Of a stretch of 64,000 bases of DNA, positions 51,399-61,312 are shown piece by piece. Source of the stretch: Bryobacterales bacterium (lineage in GTDB: Bacteria; Acidobacteriota; Terriglobia; Bryobacterales; Bryobacteraceae). Every line of letters starts with the position of its first letter. Position 1 is the first letter of the stretch. Position numbers and translations under genes: made by a program. Under the pieces are notes generated by a model. It had not been told where the DNA came from. It worked only from the letters and a program-made list of their open reading frames with translations, and searched no databases. The stretch covers positions 62,001-126,000 of the forward strand of contig JADLDI010000099.1 in NCBI GenBank assembly GCA_020846745.1. Direction: 5' to 3'.

Positions 51399-52358
51399 CT
51401 AATAGTCGGACCGTAGTTCTTCCACGATCTCAGCGGCCACGCGGCGCGCCTCTGCCAAGGCGCCTACGGGCAGGCTGATCGCCCCAACGCGAGGATGCCC
51501 GCCGCCACCGTAGCGTTCGCAAATCGACGCCAGGTTGTGCTTCAATTCGCCTTTTGCCCAGGGGTTTGAGCCCACTGAGATCTTGGTCCGGAAGCTCGCG
51601 GTCATCACCGACACCGTGTAGATCGATTCCGGATGCAGATAGTAGGGAATGAACTTGTTGTAGCCCTCCACCCCGTCGTCGGCAAGATCGAAAAACACAA
51701 CGCCACGGTCGTAGTGGCTGCGCCGTTCAATCAGGTCCATCGAGCGAACGTGCTGCTGATAGAGGGGCCGGAACCATTCCTGCACCTGGGAATTTTCGGC
51801 GATCGCCTCCAACCGTTCCCGCTGCATCAGGCGGATGATGTGGTGGACGATCTCCGACCCCTTGGCCCCTTCGATCACCAGCACGAGTTTGGTGGCCGGC
51901 AGTTCGATCTCCACCGCCTCTTTCGCATCGCGATACTGAGCGCCGTCGACGATGTCGGCCCATTCGACTAACTCGTTGAGGTCTGGGGCTTCGTAACCAA
52001 ACCGCTCGCGGGCGACCGTACAGATGAACTTGGTGCACGACCGGTAGTGCGGGTCGAAGAAGTGCCACGGACGGTTGGCGCGTTTGAAGTAGTCGGCATC
52101 TTCGGGCGTAAGGAAGGCGCTCTGGTGATGGTCGAACCACCAGGTCAGCTTTTCCGTGGCGGCATATTTGAAATCGACAATGGCGTTGACGTCGCCGTCG
52201 AACACCGCTTCATCCCAAGTCTGGGATGGCATGTGCATCATGCCAAGGTAGGAAAAGTCCGCGGCGCCGTAGAACTTTTCCCGCGCAAATCGGGAAAAGA
52301 AAGCGGCCGAGGCTGCCCCGTCGAAACAGTGATCATGGTAGAGGACTCGAACCCGCAT
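51399..52358 (-). CDS. DHH/DHHA1 family phosphoesterase
   Basis: This 319-aa protein has the DHH signatures YHDHCFDGAASAAFF, AIVDFKY and WWFDHHQSAF, followed by a linker helix region and a C-terminal DHHA1 module ending ERYGGGGHPRVGAISLPVG. DHH enzymes use Mn2+ to hydrolyse nanoRNA, pAp, cyclic dinucleotide products or polyphosphate. The first His/Asp motif, the second Asp and the DHH are all present, so it should be active. The precise substrate cannot be told. It converges with the kinase gene, 2 nt apart. Confidence 0.85.
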   Translation of the reverse strand: MRVRVLYHDHCFDGAASAAFFSRFAREKFYGAADFSYLGMMHMPSQTWDEAVFDGDVNAIVDFKYAATEKLTWWFDHHQSAFLTPEDADYFKRANRPWHFFDPHYRSCTKFICTVARERFGYEAPDLNELVEWADIVDGAQYRDAKEAVEIELPATKLVLVIEGAKGSEIVHHIIRLMQRERLEAIAENSQVQEWFRPLYQQHVRSMDLIERRSHYDRGVVFFDLADDGVEGYNKFIPYYLHPESIYTVSVMTASFRTKISVGSNPWAKGELKHNLASICERYGGGGHPRVGAISLPVGALAEARRVAAEIVEELRSDY

Positions 52359-52413
52359 GAAAACTCAACGTGAAAACCTCCTAGGATGCCGTAAACGGAG
52401 AGGAATTGCAACT

Positions 52414-52707
52414 TTAGTCTTTAGGCGGGTGGCGGACCAGGTCGAGATACTCGGGGTGCCGTTTGATGTAGCCGGCGACATACGGGCATAAAGGTACAAC
52501 GGTCAGCCCGTGCTCGCGAGCGAACTCCAGGCCGGCCGCGGCAAGTTGTTTGGCGATGCCCCGGCCTTCCAATTTCTCAGGTACGCCCGTATGTACGAAC
52601 GTGATGGAGCCCGGTTGAAGCCGGTAGGTCAGCACGGCTGTCTCGCCGTCGGCCGTCAACTCGAACTGGTGCGCCGATTGATTGTTTGTCACTTGTGAAT
52701 CTGCCAT
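52414..52707 (-). CDS. Small GNAT-like N-acetyltransferase (YjdJ type)
   Basis: This 97-aa protein is a minimal GNAT fold of the DUF1628/YjdJ-like group: FELTADGETAVLTYRLQPGS, then VPEKLEGRGIAKQLAAAGLE (acetyl-CoA pyrophosphate loop, GRGIAKQL), LTVVPLCPYVAGYIKRHPEY. Members acetylate unknown substrates. Length and order match the family. No operon partner; the gene lies 55 nt upstream of the DHH gene on the same strand. Confidence 0.85.
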   Translation of the reverse strand: MADSQVTNNQSAHQFELTADGETAVLTYRLQPGSITFVHTGVPEKLEGRGIAKQLAAAGLEFAREHGLTVVPLCPYVAGYIKRHPEYLDLVRHPPKD

Positions 52708-52861
52708 CTTTCACCTCAACTCTGGCCTGTGGATCGTCAGGACGATCTTGCCTCGTCTATGCCCGCCCATGATTGCCAGATTACTCGGAGCGGTCGTAGG
52801 AGAACTGAATCCCCGCCGTCCCGCCTGTCTCGACGAACAGGTTCCTGCACCTGGTGTGTAC

Positions 52862-53728
52862 TCAACGGGCGATCTGACCGAATCGGCCGCCTTGGTAGTC
52901 GGCGAAGGCCTGCTCGATCTCCTTCTCCGTATTCATCACGAAGGGCCCGTGCCCCACGATCGGTTCGTCGATTGGTTCGCCGCTGAGCAGCAATAGCGAC
53001 GCGTCTTCGGTGGCCTCGATGAATAGGCCTTCGCCGCTTCGATCCAGCAGAACCATCTGAGCCTCGCGTCCGGTGACGCCGCCGTTCACCTGAACCGCTC
53101 CGCTGAGAACAATTAGCGCCGTGTTCCAACCGTCGGGGGCGGGTAATTCCAGGCTGGCTCCAGCGCGAAGGCGAAGGTCCCATACACTGAGAGGCGAAAA
53201 TGTGTGTGCCGGACCGGCGTGTCCGTCGTACTTTCCGGCGATCACGCGCAACGTGCCACTTCCATTGGGAAGCGCAACGGCAGGGATATCGGCATCGAGA
53301 ATGGCCTGATACCCCGGCTCTCGCATCTTGTCTTTTGCGGGCAGGTTGACCCACAACTGCACCATGTGAAGAATGCCGCCGGACCGTGTGAACGCCTCCG
53401 AATGGAACTCCTGGTGGAGAATTCCGGACGCGGCCGTCATCCATTGCACGTCGCCCGGTCCGATGACACCGCCCTTGCCGGTGGAGTCGCGGTGGGCCAC
53501 CTCGCCTTTGTAGACGATCGTGACCGTTTCAAATCCGCGATGCGGATGTTGCCCGACCCCTCGCGGCCGGCTCGTCGGCGAGAACTCCGCCGGGCCGGCG
53601 TAATCCAGCAGTAAGAAGGGGCTCAACGCTTTTCCGTGATTGTTGTACGTGAACATGGAGCGCACCGGAAAACCATCGCCGACCCAATGCTGTCGGGGCG
53701 CACTATAGACACCCGTTACCTTTTTCAT
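52862..53728 (-). CDS. Pirin family protein
   Basis: This 288-aa bicupin has the metal site in its first cupin: HPHRGFETVT near residue 62 and GILHQEFHSE near 103. The second half contains FSPLSVWDLRLRAGASLELP and the pirin C-terminal SGEPIDEPIVGHGPFVMNTEKEIEQAFADYQ. Pirins are iron-binding proteins with quercetinase-like or redox-regulatory roles. AAGGA lies just before the ATG, and a promoter with perfect -10 is upstream. Confidence 0.93.
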   Translation of the reverse strand: MKKVTGVYSAPRQHWVGDGFPVRSMFTYNNHGKALSPFLLLDYAGPAEFSPTSRPRGVGQHPHRGFETVTIVYKGEVAHRDSTGKGGVIGPGDVQWMTAASGILHQEFHSEAFTRSGGILHMVQLWVNLPAKDKMREPGYQAILDADIPAVALPNGSGTLRVIAGKYDGHAGPAHTFSPLSVWDLRLRAGASLELPAPDGWNTALIVLSGAVQVNGGVTGREAQMVLLDRSGEGLFIEATEDASLLLLSGEPIDEPIVGHGPFVMNTEKEIEQAFADYQGGRFGQIAR

Positions 53729-53754
53729 ATATTCCTTGGTGGCTTCTCGGAGCT

Positions 53755-53783
53755 ATTATAAATTCCAAACAACAACCTGAGAA
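53755..53783 (-). promoter_or_regulatory. Sigma70-type promoter for the pirin gene
   Basis: On the minus strand TTCTCA is followed by a 17-nt spacer and a perfect TATAAT (53760-53755), about 27 nt before the pirin start codon. A GCGTTC...GAACGC hairpin lies just upstream. Confidence 0.6.
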
Positions 53784-53829
53784 GGGCGTTCTACTTATGG
53801 AACGCTGAGATCGCCAACGGACGTGGCCA

Positions 53830-54402
53830 TCACTGGAGCGCGCGCTCAATACGGCGGTCGGGAATCAGCCACAAAAGTGCGACCGCCACGTAGAGCGCCT
53901 GCGCGAGCCAGGGCCAGATCATCGATACGCTGATCGCAGTGAGGTAGCCGGCCACCGACGCCTTGCCCTTCCAGTCCCCTCCAATGGCTTGCTTGAGCAC
54001 CGCATGCTCGCCCTCCGCGGCGATGATGAGCCGTTGCAGGATCAGATACGCCATGGCAGCCATGAACAGCACCACCCCGTAAAGCGCCGTCGGCAACGGC
54101 GCAGCGTGGTTCTCTCCCATCCACCCGGTCGAAACCGGAAACAGCGACAGCCAGAAGAGCAGATGCAGATTAGCCCACAGCACGGGTCCTGACACGCGCT
54201 GCACCGTGTGCAACGTGTGGTGATGATTGTTCCAGTAGATCCCCACGTAAATAAAGCTGAGCACGTAGCTCAGAAACACGGGGACCAGCGGGGACAATGC
54301 GTGGAGGTCGTTCCCGTGCGGAACCTTCAACTCCAGCACCATAATGGTGATGACGATCGCCAGCACCCCGTCGCTGAACGCTTCCAGCCGGTTCTTTCCC
54401 AT
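53830..54402 (-). CDS. TMEM175-family (DUF1211) potassium channel-like protein
   Basis: This 190-aa membrane protein starts with the signature [21 protein letters not shown] on the first of about six helices, followed by VPVFLSYVLSFIYVGIYWNNHHHTLH, the second-helix His cluster. Bacterial TMEM175 proteins form tetrameric K+-leak channels; the FSDG motif in TM1 lines the pore. Length is usual for single-repeat bacterial members. Confidence 0.88.
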   Translation of the reverse strand: MGKNRLEAFSDGVLAIVITIMVLELKVPHGNDLHALSPLVPVFLSYVLSFIYVGIYWNNHHHTLHTVQRVSGPVLWANLHLLFWLSLFPVSTGWMGENHAAPLPTALYGVVLFMAAMAYLILQRLIIAAEGEHAVLKQAIGGDWKGKASVAGYLTAISVSMIWPWLAQALYVAVALLWLIPDRRIERALQ

Positions 54403-54616
54403 GGCGTTGTCCGTCAGTGCCCGCCGTCGGTCATCGCTCGCGTTCCTCCCTGTGCAACCCTCGCCACGATATCACGGATGCGCGGCGGCCAGCTTCGGTT
54501 CGAGTTTGGGGCTTTGGCTCTCCAGAAGATTTGTGGGGCCGCATCGCAAAAGCGTCCCAATCAAACGACGCGCGTCAATCCAATGAACTAAAGCAAAGCG
54601 GGCGAGGCTTGCCAAA

Positions 54617-55636
54617 TCAATAGCTGTGGTCGCCGAGCACGACGCGGCCCCGGAAGGTCCAGTAGACCGCTACGGTGTAGGTGAGCACGAACGGGATGCC
54701 GATCAGGACGATCACAAACATAATCCACAGCGTCTTCTGGCTGGAAGCGGCGTTGTAGATCGTCAGGCTGTGGGCGGGGTTATTGCTGGCGGTGAGGAGG
54801 TTGGGCCAGAGGGCCAAACCAAACAGCGCCACCAGAGCGACGATCGTGAGGGCGGAAGACGCAAAGGCCTGCACCGGTTTCGATTGGTAGACGGCGCGCG
54901 GGATGTTAGCTACGGCGAGGACGTTTACGACGACGATGCCGGCGGCCCACGAGAAGTGTTTGAAGTTCGCGGTAGCGCGGGGTAAGGTGACGAGGGTATA
55001 GAAGCTGCCCAGAATGTAGAGGACGAGGAAGAGCCCCCAGGTGTGCCAGATCCAACTGCGGACGCGTTCGCGAGCCTCGCCATCCGGAAGTTTGAGGTAT
55101 AGGTACAGACCGCCGTGCATGGCGAACATGGCGATCACGACCATTCCAGCCATAAGGGAATAGCCGTTCAGCAGCGAGAGAAACGATCCGCGGTACACGC
55201 CTTCGGCGTCGATCGGTACGCCGACAATGCCGTTGCCCACAGCTACGCCGAACAGTAGCGCCGCCAACAGGCTCGACGCGGAGAAGCCGAAATCCCAAGC
55301 TTTGCGCCAGCCGGCGTGTTTCATCTTACTGCGGAATTCGATTGAGACGGCACGGAAGATGAGCGCCAGCAGCAAGAGCATGAAGGCCAGGTAAAAGCCG
55401 GAGAACAGGGTGGCGTAAGCCATCGGAAAGGCCGCAAAGAGCGCGCCACCGAAGACAATGAGCCAGACTTCGTTGCCGTCCCAGATGGGTCCGATGGCGT
55501 TGATGAACAGGCGGCGCTCATGATCGTTTTTGGCGAGAGGGTGGAGGATGCCGACGCCGAGGTCGAATCCGTCGAGCACGGCGTACCCGGTGAGCAGGAT
55601 GCCGAGGAGTACAAACCAGATCGCGTGGAGGTCCAT
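54617..55636 (-). CDS. cydB: Cytochrome bd ubiquinol oxidase subunit II
   Basis: This 339-aa integral membrane protein with about eight to nine helices begins MDLHAIWFVLLGILLTGYAVLDGFDLGVGIL, the CydB signature, and includes DGNEVWLIVFGGALFAAFPMAYA and SLLNGYSLMAGMV. It pairs with CydA, encoded 12 nt upstream, to form the high-affinity quinol oxidase that reduces O2 without pumping protons, useful under low oxygen. No cydX-like gene or cydDC exporter is adjacent. It ends about 210 nt before the TMEM175-like gene region. Confidence 0.96.
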   Translation of the reverse strand: MDLHAIWFVLLGILLTGYAVLDGFDLGVGILHPLAKNDHERRLFINAIGPIWDGNEVWLIVFGGALFAAFPMAYATLFSGFYLAFMLLLLALIFRAVSIEFRSKMKHAGWRKAWDFGFSASSLLAALLFGVAVGNGIVGVPIDAEGVYRGSFLSLLNGYSLMAGMVVIAMFAMHGGLYLYLKLPDGEARERVRSWIWHTWGLFLVLYILGSFYTLVTLPRATANFKHFSWAAGIVVVNVLAVANIPRAVYQSKPVQAFASSALTIVALVALFGLALWPNLLTASNNPAHSLTIYNAASSQKTLWIMFVIVLIGIPFVLTYTVAVYWTFRGRVVLGDHSY

Positions 55637-55648
55637 TGTGTCGTTCTC

Positions 55649-57175
55649 CTAACCGGCGGTCTCGTCTTTGGCTTCCGACATGGTTCCGCGATGAGCGGTG
55701 CGCTCGGACGCGGCATCGAGCCAGCCGTGGGCGGCGCCGCCTTCGACAATGGTCACTGGCTGCGGACCTTTTTGGATCTTGTCGTTCAGTACGTAGATCC
55801 AGATAAAGAACAGCAACGCGTAGACGATTCCGAACATGATGATGGAGGCGAGGACATGCTCGCCTTGAATGGCTTCAGAGACGGCTTTGCTGGTGAGCAG
55901 CCCTTCATTCGGCATGTACTGCAGCATTCCCGCACTGTCGAGAACCGGCTGGCCGGCCACATCGCGTACAAGGGGAGGATGGACGATCCACGGCTGACGG
56001 CCGACTTCGGCGGCCACCCACCCGGCTTCGTTGGCGGCGACGGGTCCGATAATGCTCACCACCAGCACCCACAACAGCCAGCGCTGTTCGAACAGCTTAT
56101 TGCGCCAGCGGAGGAAACTCGCGAATAGCGTGAGCCCGATCAGGTACATGCCGACGCCGATCATCAGGTGGTAACTCATGAACGTGGTCACCAGAGGCGG
56201 CCAGAACTCCCGGCGGATCTTGTCGAGTCCCCAAACGGGTTTTGAGACGTCGTCGTGTACGAGAAAGCTCAGCATGCCAGGGATCGCAATGCCATACTTT
56301 ACCCGGCGTTCGTCCGCATCAGGTATGCCAATGAGGTGGAGCGCGGCCGGTCCTGTTTCGAAGTGCCCTTCAAACGCCGCCAACTTCGCGGGCTGCCGGC
56401 TGGCGACCATGCGCGAATTGGAATGCCCTGAGACGAGTTGCGCACAACTCCAAAACGTAGCGAGGATCAAAGCCCCGGTAAGCGAACGGCGCGCGAAGTC
56501 GACATGCTTACGCTTCAGCAGATACCAGGCAGAGATGCTGATTACGAAGAACGCTCCGACGATGTAGGCGCCGATGAGCGTATGCGCCAAACGGTCAAGA
56601 CTTGACGGGCTAAAGATCACGGTCCAGAAATCCGCTGTTTCGGCACGCATCATGGGCTGGCCGTTCACAAGCCACGGCTGGCCTTCCTTCAGGACCGGGA
56701 CCACTTTGTGTCCGGCGGGAGTCTGCTGCCAGCTGTTCGCGACAATAATCCACACAGCGGAAAACGTGGAGCCGAGCGCGACCATCGTCGTGGCAAGGAA
56801 GTGGAACCGTGGACTGACCTTGTCCCACCCGAACACGAGCACGGCGAGAAACCCCGACTCCAGGAAGAACGCGAAGATGCCTTCGGCCGCGAGCGCCGAG
56901 CCGAAGACATCGCCGACGAAACGCGAATAAACGGCCCAGTTTGTGCCGAATTCGAATTCCATTACGATGCCCGTGGCCACGCCCATCGCGAACGTTACGG
57001 CGTAGAGCGAGGTCCAGAACTTCGCCGCGCTTTCGTAAATGGGTTCTTTCGTGCGCAGGTACATGCCTTCCAGGTAGACCAGCACGAGCCCCATGCCGAT
57101 AGTGAGCGGCGGGAACAAGTAGTGGAACATGATTGTGAACGCGAACTGAAAACGGGACAGGTAAAGTGCATCCAT
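55649..57175 (-). CDS. cydA: Cytochrome bd ubiquinol oxidase subunit I
   Basis: This 508-aa haem-bearing subunit has the N-terminal [19 protein letters not shown] with axial His, the acidic helix region [20 protein letters not shown] and the GRQPW motif before a quinol-binding (Q-loop) region ([13 protein letters not shown]). Length is typical for the short-Q-loop family. Six to nine helices follow the usual pattern. The gene starts the cydAB operon; the 117-nt divergent spacer lacks a convincing FNR/ArcA-type site. Confidence 0.96.
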   Translation of the reverse strand: MDALYLSRFQFAFTIMFHYLFPPLTIGMGLVLVYLEGMYLRTKEPIYESAAKFWTSLYAVTFAMGVATGIVMEFEFGTNWAVYSRFVGDVFGSALAAEGIFAFFLESGFLAVLVFGWDKVSPRFHFLATTMVALGSTFSAVWIIVANSWQQTPAGHKVVPVLKEGQPWLVNGQPMMRAETADFWTVIFSPSSLDRLAHTLIGAYIVGAFFVISISAWYLLKRKHVDFARRSLTGALILATFWSCAQLVSGHSNSRMVASRQPAKLAAFEGHFETGPAALHLIGIPDADERRVKYGIAIPGMLSFLVHDDVSKPVWGLDKIRREFWPPLVTTFMSYHLMIGVGMYLIGLTLFASFLRWRNKLFEQRWLLWVLVVSIIGPVAANEAGWVAAEVGRQPWIVHPPLVRDVAGQPVLDSAGMLQYMPNEGLLTSKAVSEAIQGEHVLASIIMFGIVYALLFFIWIYVLNDKIQKGPQPVTIVEGGAAHGWLDAASERTAHRGTMSEAKDETAG

Positions 57176-57292
57176 GGTAGAGGACTATTACTTTTGATTC
57201 CAGTCTAGATCCAAAGTGACAAGATTGTACGCGAGATATCAAGAGACAAGGATTGTGCTACAACAGCGCAATACCCAAACGGGAATGAACTA

Positions 57293-58261
57293 ATGAAAAT
57301 ACGATATCTGATAGCCTCGGGTTCTTTCGCCTTGGCCGCGCTGGCCTGGCAGGATTCGTTCGCCACGCTGAAACTCACTCGCGAGGTATTTGAGAAGGGG
57401 ATACGGTCGTACGTGTACAGTATGGCCGGGGATTCCGGAGGGGAACCGAGACTGCCGTGGGCAGGGCGGACTGTGACTGGCGCGTTTCTGGCATTGAACG
57501 ACAGTGGACGCGCCGCGGCGGTGAAGGAACTGGGAGCAACGGCAAAGTCATTGGTGATGTCGCCGGCGTTTGCGGCCGCGTACGACGAGTACCTGAAGAC
57601 CTCCCACAATGCGGTGAACCACGGCGTGAAGCCCGTGGCAGATGCATCCGCGGCGATGAACGCCGCCGCGGCGTCAGGCAACGTCGAGGCGATGGATGCG
57701 GCGACGAATAACATGATGCGGGACACGTTCCGGAAGATGGTGCAGCAGAAGATTCCGCAGATCGGGACTTTCGACGCACAGACGATAGGATTTATGGTCG
57801 ACGCCGATGTGAGCATGATTGAAATGGCGACGCCTTCGAGCGCCGCGGAGAAGGCGAATGTCGCGAAGGCGAAGACAATGCTCGCGGAGGTGAAGAAGAC
57901 GGCGCCGGCGGACATCAACAAAGCTCGCGCCACCTACAAGAGTGCGCTACTGCTGGCCGCTGGACTCAAGGACGAGGCTGCAGTGGCCTCGGCCAACAGC
58001 GATGACAAGAAACAGGAGCAACAACGCAATTACGACCGGTTGCGGTTGAAGCCCGTGTTGAAACAGAAGTTGCAGCGGTTTATCGCGATCGGCAAGACAG
58101 TGGATTTCAAAGCGGCGACGCAGGCTAAAGGTAACAAACTGGTGTTTGTGAATCCGGCGGATGAGCGCCGCGCGCCGCTCTGGAAGCTGCTGTACCGAGC
58201 GGGCCCGGGCGCGACGAACGCCGCGTTAGCGATTGCGCAGAGTTGGGCGTCCGAATTGTAA
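57293..58261 (+). CDS. Hypothetical secreted protein
   Basis: I do not recognise this 322-aa protein. It has a signal peptide (KIRYLIASGSFALAALAWQ), an Ala/Lys-rich helical body with coiled-coil-like stretches (VAKAKTMLAEVKKTAPADIN, residues ~180-245), and a C-terminal RRAPLWKLLYRAGPGATNAA. No metal or catalytic motif was noticed. It diverges from cydA with a 117-nt gap; the context suggests nothing specific. Confidence 0.75.
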   Translation: MKIRYLIASGSFALAALAWQDSFATLKLTREVFEKGIRSYVYSMAGDSGGEPRLPWAGRTVTGAFLALNDSGRAAAVKELGATAKSLVMSPAFAAAYDEYLKTSHNAVNHGVKPVADASAAMNAAAASGNVEAMDAATNNMMRDTFRKMVQQKIPQIGTFDAQTIGFMVDADVSMIEMATPSSAAEKANVAKAKTMLAEVKKTAPADINKARATYKSALLLAAGLKDEAAVASANSDDKKQEQQRNYDRLRLKPVLKQKLQRFIAIGKTVDFKAATQAKGNKLVFVNPADERRAPLWKLLYRAGPGATNAALAIAQSWASEL

Positions 58262-58317
58262 GAGAGGATCGTGGGGCGTCCAAGCCGCCTGTTGCACAGG
58301 GGCTCGGGTCGGGCATC

Positions 58318-59343
58318 TCAGGCGATGCGTTCGAGACGCCAGACGTCGGGTTCCATGTTGTTGCCGGCAACCATCCAGAGCGCTCCGGCGTGGACAAAGG
58401 CGCTGGCGGCGTGGCGGGGTTTCCAGGGGGTTTCGACCTCGTGCCAGTTGACGCCGTCGGCGGAATGCCAGACATCGTTGCGGTTGCCGCCGGGTTGGGC
58501 GTAGCCCTCCATCACCCACAGACGGTTGTCCCACACGGCGACATCATGATACTGGCGGGGCGCCCATTGCGCGGCCCCTGTGTGGCGCTTCCAGGCGATG
58601 CCGTCGGCGCTGCTCCAGACGTCGTTGTAGAAGTTGCGCTTGGGCGTTTTGGGAGTGTCGTAGGTGCCGCCGCCTAAGATCCAGATACGATCCTGGAAGA
58701 CGGCTGCGCCGCCGATCATGCCGCGCGGGGACCAGTAGGGTTCCTTCGGTTTCACCTGCTCCCAGGTGACGCCGTCGCGCGAGCGCCAGACATCGCGGTA
58801 GAACGTCTCGGGACTTTCGGAGAATGCCGGCATGGTCTGGCCGCCGATCACCCACAAGTAACCGCGATGGACGACGGTGTAGTGCAACGCGCGGGGAGCC
58901 CAGGGGAGACTGCCGGTGACGCGGGTCCAGCGCTTGCCGTCCGAGGAGTTCCAGGCGTCGTTCTGATAGTGCTTCTGGTTGACGTCGCCGCCGATAATCC
59001 ACATCTTGTTCCGGAAGACGGCGTAGCCGGCGGTGTGGCGACCTTCCCAATCGGCGGCGGCATCAAACGAGGCATCGCGAAACGTGTTGGGCCGTTCCTG
59101 CACCCAGTCGCGGCCGTCGGCGGAGGACCACACATCGTTGCTGCAGATCCTAGGAAAGTGCGTCTTGTCCTGTGGATTCCAGCCGCCGATCAGATACATG
59201 CGGCCTCTAAAGGAGAGAGCGCCCGCCCCGTCGCGCGCGGCGAACGCCGCTTTCCCGTTCACCTCGCGCCAGCGATACCGCGGCGACTGTTGCGCGCAGG
59301 CTACTGTGCCGATGCCCGCACCCAGAAAAGTCCGGCGAAGCAT
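58318..59343 (-). CDS. Kelch-like beta-propeller protein, Tat-type signal
   Basis: This 341-aa secreted protein begins MLRRTFLGAGIGTVACAQ, a short twin-arginine-like signal. About five kelch-type blades follow, each with the consensus YLIGGW/WIIGGD/WVIGGQ/WILGGG and DVWxSxDGxxW: LSFRGRMYLIGGWNPQDKTH, YAVFRNKMWIIGGDVNQKHY, TVVHRGYLWVIGGQTMPAFS and AVFQDRIWILGGGTYDTPKT. The propeller likely binds a sugar or protein. The gene is 4 nt downstream of the large secreted protein gene, forming one unit. Confidence 0.85.
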   Translation of the reverse strand: MLRRTFLGAGIGTVACAQQSPRYRWREVNGKAAFAARDGAGALSFRGRMYLIGGWNPQDKTHFPRICSNDVWSSADGRDWVQERPNTFRDASFDAAADWEGRHTAGYAVFRNKMWIIGGDVNQKHYQNDAWNSSDGKRWTRVTGSLPWAPRALHYTVVHRGYLWVIGGQTMPAFSESPETFYRDVWRSRDGVTWEQVKPKEPYWSPRGMIGGAAVFQDRIWILGGGTYDTPKTPKRNFYNDVWSSADGIAWKRHTGAAQWAPRQYHDVAVWDNRLWVMEGYAQPGGNRNDVWHSADGVNWHEVETPWKPRHAASAFVHAGALWMVAGNNMEPDVWRLERIA

Positions 59344-59347
59344 GGTG

Positions 59348-61267
59348 TTACTGCTTCCCGTACCAGGCGCGGTCCCACGGGAAGGCGAAGGTGGGCTTGT
59401 TCGAGTAGCGTGTCATGGCGAACTCGAGGCGTGCGCCCGTGCCGGGTTCGAGGCGGATGGTGACGACCGGACCGTCGATCTTGACCGTCTTGCCGTTGAC
59501 CGCGACGGAATCGAACCGGTGCTCTCCGTAGCCGCCGGCCTGCACGACGACTTCACGCGCGTCGATCGGGTTCACGTTCACGAGCGAAACGGTGGCCGAC
59601 GATGCACCGAGCTTTTCGACCAGCGCGCCGACATCTTCGGGCAACCCGGCGCGGCGCTTCACAGGGTCGAAGTAACGGAAGCGGCTGTGCAGCACCCAGA
59701 CGCGGCCGCGGGCGAAGTAACCGCCGAGCATGAGGTTGGTAAGTCCGTTGGTGGTGGCGGGGTTGAAGTCGAGCAGATAGTCGGCCAGGCGCGAGTCGGC
59801 CGTGGTGTTGTCGGTGCGGATCATTTCCATCTTCTTGCGGACGCGCTGCAGGTCGTCGCTCAGGACCTTTTCGGGATAGCCGGGCAGTTTGCCTTCGAGG
59901 TAGCCGAGCCACTCTTCGCCACGGTCAGGCTCGCTGTAGCCGTCGCGGCCGGACCGGGGGCGGAACTCGGTGGCGATGCGGACACGTTCCAGGTCTTTGC
60001 GGTTCATCGACCAGAAGTAGACTTCGATCTGACGGTCGGTCCGGAACAGCGGACCATATTGATACCAACTGGGAGCGCCCGTGCCTTTGTAGCCCTTGGG
60101 GTCGCCGTACATTTGGGGGAACAGCGTGCGTCCGTTCTCTTCCTTCTTCTGTGCGTAGATAAGGTCGAGTTGCTTGCGTAAGACATCGACAAAGCCCTGG
60201 TCGCCGCTCATCAGGAGGGCGTTCGCGAAGCCGGGCCACGATCCGTCGCTGTAGTAGTTGCGGTGGGCGATCTGCTGTAGTTCGCCATCGAAGATGGTGA
60301 AGTTCCAGCCGTAAGTGCCTTTCCACCATTGCCCGTTATGCTCGCCGCCGAGCTTGCCGTCGAGGCCTACATTGCTGGGGATCATGCCGCCGGCTTCGGC
60401 CGTGCGTGCGCGCCATGCGCCCACGTAATCGAGCACCCACTGCCGGTATTTCTCGTCCCCGGTGAGCGCATAGGCGTTCAGGCCGAGGATGGTGGAAGCA
60501 AGGTTGAGGTGCATGTCGCCGACGCTATCGAGATATTCGTCGCAGTGCGAGAGCATGCGCTTGTAATTGGCCATGAGGTCGAGCATCTTGCCGCGGCCGG
60601 CAGGGTTGTGAAGAAGATGGAAGAGGCCAGGAACAGGGTCGCCGACCCAATCGTAAGTGGTCGCCCGGCGGAGCATGGGGCCTTTGCTCCCGGTCCACAT
60701 GCTCTTGATCACCTTGGTTTTCGGGTCGTAGTTAGGCGCATCGGGATCTTCGCCGGTGTACATTTCGGCGAAGCGTTTCATGCGAGCTTTGTAGAGTTCG
60801 TCATTGGGAGTAGAGAGGCCTTGCAGCAGGACAGCGCGCATGCCTTCCGCCGTATGAAACCAGTCGGACTGTGTGATGAACTCGCGGCTATAGGCGCCGT
60901 TGGTGGCGAGTTCCGTTAGCTTGGTGCGCAGATCGCCGTACTGCTTGAGGTGACCTTCGTACCCCTTCTTATAGAGTTCGAGCACCTTGTCGGAACCGCC
61001 CATGGCGTGCAGCAACGTCCAGTTCCAGTAAGTCTCGATGGCATCGTCCGGACCGTCGAGCGTCCCCCAGCGCGGCGTGTGCGCCAGGTAGCCGCGCTCG
61101 TCCAGATATTTCTCAGCAAACTTCTCGACACCGATGGAGTTGAACTTAAGCAGTTGGCGTTCGAGCAGTGCCCATTGCGGCGGGGCCATGGGAGAAGTAA
61201 CGCGGACCAAAACTTCCGCCGGCAGGGCGGCGGCCAGGATAACTGCGAGGGTAATGAGTCGCCTCAT
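59348..61267 (-). CDS. Large secreted protein, probable alpha/alpha-toroid
   Basis: This 639-aa protein has signal MRRLITLAVILAAALPAEV and a helical central region with alternating aromatic/His motifs (YWNWTLLHAMGGSDKVLELYKKG, WFHTAEGMRAVLLQGL, GDMHLNLASTILGLNAYALTGDEKYRQWVLDYVGAW), reminiscent of (alpha/alpha)n barrels of polysaccharide lyases or unsaturated-glycan hydrolases. A C-terminal beta domain follows (ATVSLVNVNPIDAREVVVQAGG). I cannot assign a family. ATG 61267 opens the signal; the frame upstream is antisense. Kelch protein follows 4 nt later. Confidence 0.65.
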   Translation of the reverse strand: MRRLITLAVILAAALPAEVLVRVTSPMAPPQWALLERQLLKFNSIGVEKFAEKYLDERGYLAHTPRWGTLDGPDDAIETYWNWTLLHAMGGSDKVLELYKKGYEGHLKQYGDLRTKLTELATNGAYSREFITQSDWFHTAEGMRAVLLQGLSTPNDELYKARMKRFAEMYTGEDPDAPNYDPKTKVIKSMWTGSKGPMLRRATTYDWVGDPVPGLFHLLHNPAGRGKMLDLMANYKRMLSHCDEYLDSVGDMHLNLASTILGLNAYALTGDEKYRQWVLDYVGAWRARTAEAGGMIPSNVGLDGKLGGEHNGQWWKGTYGWNFTIFDGELQQIAHRNYYSDGSWPGFANALLMSGDQGFVDVLRKQLDLIYAQKKEENGRTLFPQMYGDPKGYKGTGAPSWYQYGPLFRTDRQIEVYFWSMNRKDLERVRIATEFRPRSGRDGYSEPDRGEEWLGYLEGKLPGYPEKVLSDDLQRVRKKMEMIRTDNTTADSRLADYLLDFNPATTNGLTNLMLGGYFARGRVWVLHSRFRYFDPVKRRAGLPEDVGALVEKLGASSATVSLVNVNPIDAREVVVQAGGYGEHRFDSVAVNGKTVKIDGPVVTIRLEPGTGARLEFAMTRYSNKPTFAFPWDRAWYGKQ

Positions 61268-61312
61268 GTCAGCCAACCACCATACCAAAGCTTGTTGGCG
61301 CACAATAGAGCC

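Noticed and set aside
52682-52996. 104-aa + strand frame antisense to the pirin gene
   Set aside because: Reads through the pirin 3' end in antisense, with no ribosome-binding site or family.
57176-57292. FNR/ArcA site upstream of cydA
   Set aside because: Only half-site-like TTGAT was seen; no full palindrome.
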